Below, piece by piece: positions 1-5,369 of a stretch of 7,139 bases of DNA. The translations under genes were made by a program, and so were the position numbers. Source of the DNA: Candidatus Bathyarchaeota archaeon RBG_13_52_12. GTDB lineage: Archaea; Thermoproteota; Bathyarchaeia; TCS64. The notes under the pieces were generated by a model that was given only the letters and a program-made list of their open reading frames with translations, was not told the DNA's origin and did not search any database. Each line of letters starts with the position of its first letter. The first letter of the stretch is position 1. The stretch covers positions 38,255 to 45,393 of the forward strand of contig MEZF01000028.1 in the NCBI GenBank assembly GCA_001774245.1. Reading direction: 5' to 3'.

Positions 1-20
1 CACCCGTCCAATCCGCTGAG

Positions 21-737
21 GTGGTGTACCGCAGGGACTCAGCCGCTTGGAATATCGGTAGAGTACTCGCACTCATCTTTGGGGGCTTCATGCTGCTCAT
101 GGCCTTTGGTCTCCTCATGGGGGGAGGAGCAATTCTCTGGACTCAGACTGCTGTCGTTGATCAGAACGGATACATGCTGACTAAACCCGCGCACCTCAGC
201 GTCGCGAGCTACGCTATAGTACAGAGCGGGATCGATATACAAATGGACGGAGACTGGATGATGAATCCCTCGAACCGAGACATTGTATCAGTGAAGATAA
301 CAGCCACTTCAAACAGCGGAAAGCCCATCTTCATAGGGATAGCCTCTCAGCAGTACGCCCAGAACTATCTAAATAACGTCAACATCGACAAGTTGATCTC
401 CTACGAATGGGTGCCAAACAGGATGATGGATGATGGTGCCCCCACCTACCAGACGATACCCGGTGGGTCGCCTTCATCTTCGCCCTCAACTCAATCTTTC
501 TGGATCTCTCAGTCATCGGGCTCCGGGACTCAGACCATTACCTGGACTCCATCTACAGGTGAGTACTGGGTCGTCGTAATGAACGCTGACGGCTCGAAGG
601 CTATAGACGTCAACGCGCAAGTTGGTGCACGCGTGACCATCCTTAAGTGGATAGGGTGGGGCATGCTCATTGGCGGCCTTGTGATCGCGCTATTAGGCGT
701 GATCGTCATATACTTCGGCGCCTTCCGCCGTCCATGA
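21..737 (+). CDS. Two-TM membrane protein of an actinobacterial-like family, function unknown
   Basis: The 238-residue product has a hydrophobic segment at about residues 13-39, a polar ectodomain of about 165 residues, a second hydrophobic segment at about 210-234, and a short basic tail (FRRP). The ectodomain ends with a Ser/Pro/Gly-rich stretch (149-169), then GTQTITW and the motif VVVMNADGS (184-192). From memory, this pattern (GGGAxLW after TM1, DGY, FxGIA, YLxxV, GTQxxxW, VMNADGS, VGAR before TM2) matches a family of uncharacterised membrane proteins common in Actinobacteria. The function is unknown, and the ectodomain is probably extracytoplasmic. The start is uncertain: GTG codons lie at 21 and 24, no convincing ribosome site is visible, and the frame has no stop back to base 1, so the true start may be outside the window. 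It is followed by a promoter-bearing gap and is probably not co-transcribed with aIF2-beta. Confidence 0.75.
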   Translation: MVYRRDSAAWNIGRVLALIFGGFMLLMAFGLLMGGGAILWTQTAVVDQNGYMLTKPAHLSVASYAIVQSGIDIQMDGDWMMNPSNRDIVSVKITATSNSGKPIFIGIASQQYAQNYLNNVNIDKLISYEWVPNRMMDDGAPTYQTIPGGSPSSSPSTQSFWISQSSGSGTQTITWTPSTGEYWVVVMNADGSKAIDVNAQVGARVTILKWIGWGMLIGGLVIALLGVIVIYFGAFRRP

Positions 738-749
738 CCTCAGGAACAC

Positions 750-758
750 TTTTTAAGA
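750..758 (+). promoter_or_regulatory. Putative TATA box for the aIF2-beta operon
   Basis: TTTTTAAGA sits in the 87-base gap before the aIF2-beta gene, with purine-containing sequence just upstream that could serve as a BRE. Transcription would begin near 778-782, giving a leader of about 45 bases. A second AT-rich stretch (AAATATAATATA, 783-794) is an alternative box that would give a leader of only about 10 bases. I cannot tell which is used. Confidence 0.4.
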
Positions 759-810
759 CCCGCACTCTTTCTTGAAAGCGCCAAATATAATATAGCCATC
801 GGCGCAATGA

Positions 811-815
811 GGGTG
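811..815 (+). promoter_or_regulatory. Ribosome binding site supporting the TTG start of aIF2-beta
   Basis: GGGTG ends nine bases before the TTG at 825 and can pair with the archaeal anti-Shine-Dalgarno sequence. An in-frame TGA at 816-818 rules out any start further upstream, so this site and the TTG define the N-terminus. Confidence 0.5.
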
Positions 816-824
816 TGAGCAAGT

Positions 825-1235
825 TTGGAGAAGGACTACAAGGCGATGCTCGATAGGGCATACAAAGAGCTACCGACGCTAACAAGCTATGTTGACAGGT
901 TCGCGGTACCACGGGCAAACATAGCGCTCCAGGGCCGGAAGACCGTCATAATCAACTTCAAGGAGATCGCTGATCAACTCCGCCGAGAGCCAGACCACCT
1001 TCTCAAGTACCTCACGGGGGAGATGGCGACGCTTGCCAACTTCGACGGAAACCGTGCACTCTTCCAGGGAAAACATAACGCTGAGTCCATTCGAGGGCTG
1101 ATCGAAGCCTACGCGAAGAAGTACGTCATCTGCCCCGTCTGCGGTCGCCCCGATACTCAATTAATCAAGGAGAAGCGCCTCTGGTTCCTCCAATGCGAAG
1201 CATGTGGCGCGCGTAGCAGCATCGGCGCGGGCTGA
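825..1235 (+). CDS. eif2b: Translation initiation factor aIF2 subunit beta
   Basis: This is the beta subunit of the archaeal heterotrimeric factor aIF2, which in complex with the GTP-binding gamma subunit brings initiator Met-tRNA to the small ribosomal subunit. The 136-residue length is typical of the archaeal protein. An N-terminal helix (DYKAMLDRAYKELP, 4-17) corresponds to the gamma-contacting helix. The central alpha/beta domain covers about 25-97 (NFKEIADQLRREPDHLLKYL, then LxGxxxxxxIxGLI-like sequence), and the C-terminal zinc ribbon uses C103/C106 (CPVC) and C124/C127 (CEAC). All four zinc ligands are present. Translation starts at TTG 825: an in-frame stop lies nine bases upstream, and the N-terminus then matches the family. 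The DUF424 gene follows after five bases, so the two are almost certainly one operon. Confidence 0.96.
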   Translation: MEKDYKAMLDRAYKELPTLTSYVDRFAVPRANIALQGRKTVIINFKEIADQLRREPDHLLKYLTGEMATLANFDGNRALFQGKHNAESIRGLIEAYAKKYVICPVCGRPDTQLIKEKRLWFLQCEACGARSSIGAG

Positions 1236-1240
1236 GAGAC

Positions 1241-1540
1241 ATGAGTGAGGTCTACCTCCGGACGAGCAAGCACGGGAGGGATACACTCGTCGCAGTCTGC
1301 GACGCAGAGCTTCTAGGTCAGACACTTAAAGGCGGTCGCGTCCCCTTCAAAGTCAGCGAGGAGTTCTATAAGGGCATACCCGGCAACATCGAGGAAGCCA
1401 TCGAGGCGATGCACCACGCCACAATCTGCAACCTCGTTGGGAAGCGCATAGTCGAGGCCGCCATCGATAAGAAGCTAGTCCATAGTAAGGCTGTCATCTA
1501 CTTCGGAGACACTCCCCACGCCCAGATAGTCAAGCTCTAG
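1241..1540 (+). CDS. DUF424 family protein, conserved archaeal, function unknown
   Basis: The 99-residue protein fits the archaeal DUF424 family. Signatures are the opening YLRTSKHGRDTLVAVCDAELLG (shown by VAVCDxELLG at about 17-26), a VSEEFYKG segment (38-45), TICNLVGKRIVEAAI (61-75) and the closing PHAQIVKL (92-99), with the family's usual length. No catalytic motif or membrane segment is visible. It begins five bases after the aIF2-beta stop, and the same pairing occurs in other archaea, which suggests a role in translation or ribosome function. That role is inferred from context only; the biochemical function is not established as far as I know. Confidence 0.92.
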   Translation: MSEVYLRTSKHGRDTLVAVCDAELLGQTLKGGRVPFKVSEEFYKGIPGNIEEAIEAMHHATICNLVGKRIVEAAIDKKLVHSKAVIYFGDTPHAQIVKL

Positions 1541-1551
1541 CCGATGAAACG

Positions 1552-1559
1552 TCTTATAC
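1552..1559 (+). promoter_or_regulatory. Putative TATA box and BRE for SAH hydrolase
   Basis: TCTTATAC lies about 37 bases before the ATG, preceded by GAAACG (1546-1551) as a BRE-like element. A start of transcription about 25 bases downstream, near 1580, would give a leader of only 12-13 bases. No Shine-Dalgarno sequence is visible before the ATG at 1593, which agrees with a very short or nearly absent leader. Confidence 0.5.
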
Positions 1560-1592
1560 GCAGAATATTCTCTGTTACTCTGTGTAATCATC

Positions 1593-2846
1593 ATGAGTTA
1601 CAAGGTCAAGGACATCGGGCTCGCCCCAAAGGGTGAACTACTCATCGAATGGGCGCGGGATCATATGCCTGTGCTAGCCCTCATCAGGAAGAGGTTCGAG
1701 GCTGAGAAACCCCTAGTGGGCGTCAAGATTGGTGCATGTCTCCACGCAACGAAGGAGACCGCTGTATTAATCCGGGCCCTCGAGGTAGGGGGAGCACAGG
1801 TCTCCCTCTGCGGCTCTAACCCCCTATCCACACACGACGACGTAGTCGCTGCACTTGCCGCCACTGGGACGAAGGTTTATGCGTGGCGCGAGCAGTCCAC
1901 CGAGGAGTACTACTGGTGCCTGAACAAGGTCATCGATCAGGGACCGACCATCACGATGGACGATGGCGCTGACCTAGTCAATACTCTCCATTCTAAGAGG
2001 ACCGAGAAACTCAAAGGCGTCAAGGCGGGAAGCGAAGAAACGACGACAGGCGTAATCAGGCTCCGTGCCATGCACAAGGAGGGTGCCTTAAAGTACCCTA
2101 TAATCGCTGTCAACGACACCCCGACTAAGCACATGTTCGATAACCGTTACGGCACCGGTCAGAGCACAATAGATGGCATCCTACGCGCCAGCTCCGTCAT
2201 GCTTGCAGGGAAGGTCTTCGTCGTCGTGGGCTACGGCTGGTGTGCTAGAGGCGTCACGATGCGCGCCCGCGGGATGGGTAGCCACGTAATAGTCACTGAG
2301 GTAGATCCAACTAAAGCCCTAGAGGCCGTTATGGACGGGTTCCAGGTCATGCCTCTTATTGAGGCAGCTAGGATTGGGGACATATTCGTCACAGTAACCG
2401 GCGACACGAAGGTCATCGACGAGCAGCACCTCAAGTTGATGAAGGATGGCGCCATGCTTGCGAACAGCGGCCACTTCAATGTGGAGATCAACATCCCCGC
2501 CCTTGAGAAACTCTCAAATGGGAAAAGAAGGATGCGCCCCGATCTCGACGAGTACGAGCTCAAGAACGGGCGGAAGCTCTACCTTCTCGCGGAGGGGCGG
2601 CTAGTAAACCTCTCCGCCGCCGAGGGGCATCCTAGCGAGGTCATGGACATGAGCTTCGCCGACCAAGCCCTGGTCGCTGAGTGGATACAAAAGAGTAGAG
2701 GTCTCACTGTGAGCGTCCACGATGTCCCAAGGGAGATAGACGAGATGGTCGCCAGCATCAAGCTCCAGTCTATGGGTGTCAGGATAGATGAGCTTACAGC
2801 GGAGCAGAAGAAGTACCTCAACAGCTGGCGCGAGGGCACAGTTTAA
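1593..2846 (+). CDS. ahcY: Adenosylhomocysteinase (S-adenosylhomocysteine hydrolase), archaeal type
   Basis: This cytosolic, NAD-dependent enzyme reversibly splits S-adenosylhomocysteine to homocysteine and adenosine, relieving product inhibition of methyltransferases. The 417 residues include the substrate-domain motif CLHATKET (49-56, His51), DDGADL (123-128), EETTTG (148-153), NDTPTK (174-179, Lys179) and FDNRYGTGQ (182-190). The NAD-binding Rossmann loop is GYGWCARG (213-220), followed by TEVDP (235-239). GHFNVEI (293-299) and GHPSEV (345-350) complete the active site. By alignment with the human enzyme, the His, Asp, Glu, Lys and Asn catalytic residues are kept, while human Cys195 corresponds to Thr188. 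The protein ends at SWREGTV and lacks the C-terminal Lys-Tyr extension that reaches into the partner's NAD site in eukaryotic enzymes; this is usual for archaea. Some methanogen homologues prefer S-inosylhomocysteine, so the preferred substrate cannot be fixed from sequence. Its stop overlaps the stop of the convergent nuclease gene. Confidence 0.96.
   Translation: MSYKVKDIGLAPKGELLIEWARDHMPVLALIRKRFEAEKPLVGVKIGACLHATKETAVLIRALEVGGAQVSLCGSNPLSTHDDVVAALAATGTKVYAWREQSTEEYYWCLNKVIDQGPTITMDDGADLVNTLHSKRTEKLKGVKAGSEETTTGVIRLRAMHKEGALKYPIIAVNDTPTKHMFDNRYGTGQSTIDGILRASSVMLAGKVFVVVGYGWCARGVTMRARGMGSHVIVTEVDPTKALEAVMDGFQVMPLIEAARIGDIFVTVTGDTKVIDEQHLKLMKDGAMLANSGHFNVEINIPALEKLSNGKRRMRPDLDEYELKNGRKLYLLAEGRLVNLSAAEGHPSEVMDMSFADQALVAEWIQKSRGLTVSVHDVPREIDEMVASIKLQSMGVRIDELTAEQKKYLNSWREGTV
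2843..2846. other. Convergent stop-codon overlap (TTAA)
   Basis: The palindrome TTAA contains the TAA of SAH hydrolase on the plus strand (2844-2846) and the TAA of the beta-CASP nuclease on the minus strand (2845-2843). There is no intergenic space, so each transcript must end inside, or run antisense into, the other gene. Confidence 0.95.
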
Positions 2847-4051
2847 CTCATCTTCACGCCCTTCTCGGTCCTCACCAGTATCCCCCTCGACACCAGGAAA
2901 CCAAGGGTCTCCTCCGTTTCCCCGCTGCTATATCCCTGCTTCGTCATCTCCCTCTCAAGCCAAGCGGTTCCATACTCGAAGCCGGGAATCCTGATGGTAC
3001 GCAGGATCTGGTTTGTGCACGCCTTGATGCGTGTTTCGCCACGCTGAACAGTGCCGTTGAGGGTCTCCTCTTTCGCGGATAGGGGGTGGGCGTCGATGCC
3101 AAGCTTCTTTCTGACGTACTCGGGGAAATCTCGCGTCATGGTGCCTCCGTGGAACGTTAGGACTCTCTTCGGTTTACATCGGCGGATGAATCCTAGGAGG
3201 CTCTTGAAGTCGGCATGATCGCTTAGAGCGAAGGCTCGCTGGCGACCTCTGAATAGGACCGCCCACCCTGAGGCGAGGGCGGGATCTTGATTCTCGTAGG
3301 GGAGCTTAGACCCCTTCGGTGAGATGACGGCGCACTTACCCCCCTCGATGAGCTCCTCTCCATCGCTGGACTTGGAGTCGTAGTACTCGAGGTTGTGGCC
3401 GTACCCCTTGTAGACATCACTCACCTTCGTAGCGCTTTTCGCAGTCACCATGGGGAGCTTCGTTAAACTGTTGAAGATGCGTATGACTTCCTGAGCGTTG
3501 CCGATGGAGTCTGTTTTGAAAACAGGTATTCTACCCGATGGTATCGCCTCCATAGTAGCCCAGCGCACCATATCGAGGGCGACGTCCCTACGCTTCGGGA
3601 AGGAGAACATGGGGGCACCAAACGTAGTCTCGACGACAAGGATGTCACACTCCACCGACTCGGCGGGATGCATCGTGTAGGACTCCTCTAGACCTATGTC
3701 GCCTGTGTAGAGGACTGTTCCCTCTGGAGTATTCACCTCAAACTGGACGCTGCCGAGGACGTGCCCCGCGTTATGGACGTGGACCTCTACATCGTCTACT
3801 TTGATCCTATCACCGAGCTTGATGCGTTGCCAGTTGTCAAGATGCTTCCAGCCGAGGCTGTGAAGAAGTTGATGGGTCTCCTCGGTAGCATATTTCTGCC
3901 TCTCGGGGAACTTGAAAGCAGCCGCGTGATCAGCATGTGCATGGCTCACGAATACTGGGTAACCATGTCCATTTCCAGTTGGGTCTAAGACGACTCCGGA
4001 TCCTTTGTATTCGACGACTACGCCGCGCTGCTGTCTAACCCGAAGTGCCAC
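2843..4051 (-). CDS. Beta-CASP metallo-beta-lactamase nuclease with C-terminal extension
   Basis: The 402-residue protein is a predicted zinc-dependent nuclease of the broad group containing archaeal mRNA 3'-end processing factors and ligase-associated or SNM1-like exonucleases. Metal-binding motifs are HAHADH (37-42), AGHVLG (His97) and TGD (Asp118). The beta-CASP part shows motif A in VVETTFG (Glu141), motif B in SDHADF (His279) and motif C in LTFHGG (His301). A His at motif C is more typical of RNA-directed than DNA-directed members. About 100 residues follow, ending in a probable winged-helix-like segment (about 355-402). No KH domains precede the catalytic core, so this is not the long aCPSF1 type. 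I chose GTG 4051 over an upstream ATG at 4126: GAGG lies seven bases before the GTG, the gene then starts ten bases after the NAC stop, and the extra 25 residues do not resemble the family. It is the second gene of the NAC operon. RNA versus DNA substrate remains open. Confidence 0.88.
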   Translation of the reverse strand: MALRVRQQRGVVVEYKGSGVVLDPTGNGHGYPVFVSHAHADHAAAFKFPERQKYATEETHQLLHSLGWKHLDNWQRIKLGDRIKVDDVEVHVHNAGHVLGSVQFEVNTPEGTVLYTGDIGLEESYTMHPAESVECDILVVETTFGAPMFSFPKRRDVALDMVRWATMEAIPSGRIPVFKTDSIGNAQEVIRIFNSLTKLPMVTAKSATKVSDVYKGYGHNLEYYDSKSSDGEELIEGGKCAVISPKGSKLPYENQDPALASGWAVLFRGRQRAFALSDHADFKSLLGFIRRCKPKRVLTFHGGTMTRDFPEYVRKKLGIDAHPLSAKEETLNGTVQRGETRIKACTNQILRTIRIPGFEYGTAWLEREMTKQGYSSGETEETLGFLVSRGILVRTEKGVKMS

Positions 4052-4058
4052 CGTTAAG

Positions 4059-4062
4059 CCTC
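4059..4062 (-). promoter_or_regulatory. Ribosome binding site of the nuclease gene, overlapping the NAC stop
   Basis: On the minus strand GAGG begins inside the TAG stop of NAC (reading TAGAGG) and ends seven bases before the GTG at 4051. It decides the start of the nuclease and suggests translational coupling to NAC. Confidence 0.6.
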
Positions 4063-4445
4063 TACCCCGTCTGGAGCATGAGTATCGCCCGTGCCAAATC
4101 CCCATCGCATCTAACAAGGGTCTCACGCGCCTTCTCCATGCTCACCTTAGCCTGCTGGGCGACTAGGAGGACATCCTCCTCGGGGATCTGCAATTGTGGC
4201 TTCTCCACCGCTGAGACGACGCCCTGAGTGGATACGACCTGCGGGGCCCTTTCTGTTGCCTTTCCCCCAGTGATCTGATACATCTTCTGCCCCTGGACCA
4301 TGATGCTTGTAACCATGGGCTGCTCGATTACAATCTCCTTTCCAGGGCTCTGTATAATCACCCTAGTAACGCCGCTTAGTTCCTGCATCTGCATACCCAT
4401 GCGTTGCATCATCCGACGGGCGTTGCGTGAATCCATCCTGGCCAA
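4062..4445 (-). CDS. nac: Nascent polypeptide-associated complex protein (archaeal NAC)
   Basis: Archaeal NAC forms a homodimer that binds ribosomes near the exit tunnel and contacts nascent chains; it is homologous to eukaryotic NAC-alpha. The 127-residue protein has a basic, Met-rich N-terminus (1-20) that fits ribosome contact. A NAC beta-barrel domain covers about 21-60 (VTRVIIQSPGKEIVIEQPMV, then GQKMYQITG), and a Gln/Thr/Val-rich linker covers about 61-87. A UBA domain at about 88-126 is marked by EEDVLLVAQQAKVSMEKA and DGDLARAILML. TTG 4445 is favoured as start because AAGGT lies eight bases upstream. The ATG at 4436, three codons in, is the alternative and would be about 17 bases from that site. 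The TATA-like element near 4485 places it as the first gene of an operon with the nuclease. Confidence 0.94.
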   Translation of the reverse strand: MARMDSRNARRMMQRMGMQMQELSGVTRVIIQSPGKEIVIEQPMVTSIMVQGQKMYQITGGKATERAPQVVSTQGVVSAVEKPQLQIPEEDVLLVAQQAKVSMEKARETLVRCDGDLARAILMLQTG

Positions 4446-4453
4446 AAGGCACT

Positions 4454-4458
4454 ACCTT
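4454..4458 (-). promoter_or_regulatory. Ribosome binding site favouring the TTG start of NAC
   Basis: AAGGT on the minus strand lies eight bases before TTG 4445, and the longer AGGTAGTG is close to the archaeal consensus AGGTGAT. The spacing suits the TTG better than the ATG at 4436. Confidence 0.5.
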
Positions 4459-4480
4459 GTAGAATGGGGATGACGCCTGG

Positions 4481-4489
4481 GTTTAAAAT
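4481..4489 (-). promoter_or_regulatory. Putative TATA box for the NAC-nuclease operon
   Basis: The minus strand reads ATTTTAAAC after a purine-rich AAGG that could be the BRE. Transcription about 25 bases downstream, near 4461, leaves a leader of about 15 bases that just includes the AAGGT ribosome site. The box lies within the 86-base gap between folD and NAC. Confidence 0.55.
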
Positions 4490-4517
4490 CCTTAATGGTG
4501 CGCCAGCAGGTGGTGTG

Positions 4518-4522
4518 AAAAA
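4518..4522 (-). terminator. Possible T-tract terminator after folD
   Basis: A run of five T on the minus strand begins nine bases after the folD stop. Archaeal termination often uses short T-rich tracts without a hairpin, and no clear hairpin is seen here. The tract is short, so the call is weak. Confidence 0.25.
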
Positions 4523-4531
4523 GTGGCTTAA

Positions 4532-5368
4532 TTAAGAGGCCAAAGCTGCCTTCACAGTGTTACGTAATAGCATCGTGATAAGTAGAGGGCCGACTCCACC
4601 GGGGACTGGGGTGATGGCTGATGCAAGGGGGCTGACTCCCTCGAATTCTACGTCACCAAAGACCTTCTTCCCCTCGTAGTTATTCCCATTGTCGATGATG
4701 ACGACGCCCTTCTTGACCATGTCAGCTGTGACAGCGCCCTTCTTGTAGACCTCTATGCATAGGACATCTGCCTGTTTAACAAACTCCGGCAGGCGCAAAT
4801 CCCCTGCAGCGAAGGCGGTGACCTCGACTTTTTTATTGAGTAGCAGGGCAGCCATCGGTTTACCGAGCCAGCTAGTGAGGCCAGCAACCACCCAGTGCTT
4901 TCCCTCTGGGTCTATGTTATATCTTTTTAGAAGCTCCATGATTGCCTCGACACCCGCAGGGAGGAATGACTTCTCTCCGAGGACTATCTTACCGAAGGTA
5001 ACTGGGCTGAGGCCATCGACGTCCTTCTCAGGGGCGATGGCCTCAACGATCTCTCCCTCATTTACTTCCTTCGGAGCAGGAAGTTGGACCATGACTCCGT
5101 GAATCTTGGGATCTGCGTTCAACTTCTTGATTAGGGATACTGCCTGCTCGGTGGTAGCGGTCTCAAGGTGGTGGAGCTGAGTGGTAATTCCTGCCTCCTC
5201 AGCGCGCTTCACCTTGAGATTGACGTAGCGGGTGGAGCCTGGGTCTGCGCCGATGAGGATTAGAGCGAGGATCGGATTGACACCCTTAGCCTTGAGCTTG
5301 TCTACCTCGCTCTTGACCTCCTCCACAATCTTCGCAGATGTCTCTTTGCCATCGAGGATGACTACCAT
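4532..5368 (-). CDS. folD: Bifunctional methylene-THF dehydrogenase / methenyl-THF cyclohydrolase FolD
   Basis: FolD oxidises methylene-tetrahydrofolate to methenyl- and hydrolyses it to 10-formyl-tetrahydrofolate, or the reverse. The 278 residues match the family's usual length. The catalytic domain is intact: Tyr48 and Lys52 in STRYVNLK, Gln95 in VQLPAP, Asp118 in KDVDGLSP, and the C-terminal PVPGGVGPLLITMLLRNT (254-271). The dinucleotide-binding half is unusual. The common GRSxxVGKP is GLTSWLGKP (163-171), losing the conserved Arg and its neighbouring Ser. The following HSxT-type stretch is FAAGD (186-190), and the usual AxGxPG segment is IEVYKKG (205-211). Cofactor preference may therefore differ from the NADP-linked norm; that is inference. 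ATG 5368 is one base after the fhs stop, and AGGGG ends ten bases before it, so the two genes are very likely co-transcribed and translationally coupled. Confidence 0.95.
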   Translation of the reverse strand: MVVILDGKETSAKIVEEVKSEVDKLKAKGVNPILALILIGADPGSTRYVNLKVKRAEEAGITTQLHHLETATTEQAVSLIKKLNADPKIHGVMVQLPAPKEVNEGEIVEAIAPEKDVDGLSPVTFGKIVLGEKSFLPAGVEAIMELLKRYNIDPEGKHWVVAGLTSWLGKPMAALLLNKKVEVTAFAAGDLRLPEFVKQADVLCIEVYKKGAVTADMVKKGVVIIDNGNNYEGKKVFGDVEFEGVSPLASAITPVPGGVGPLLITMLLRNTVKAALAS

Positions 5369-5369
5369 C

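Noticed and set aside
807..818. Four-codon mini-ORF (ATG AGG GTG TGA) just before aIF2-beta
   Set aside because: Such a short frame occurs often by chance; its GGGTG is better explained as the ribosome site of the TTG start.
738..824. Search of the gaps (738-824, 1541-1592, 4446-4531, 7074-7139) for tRNA, small RNA or riboswitch
   Set aside because: No cloverleaf, strong hairpin or known aptamer core is apparent; these gaps are explained by promoter and ribosome-site elements.
2231..2839. Long minus-strand open frames opposite SAH hydrolase
   Set aside because: They are antisense shadows of a conserved gene; the Ser/Arg-rich products resemble no family.
4052..4126. Upstream extension of the nuclease gene overlapping the end of NAC
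   Set aside because: The added 25 residues are basic and unlike the family, the overlap with NAC would be 65 bases, and a GTG with a well-spaced GAGG lies just after the NAC stop.
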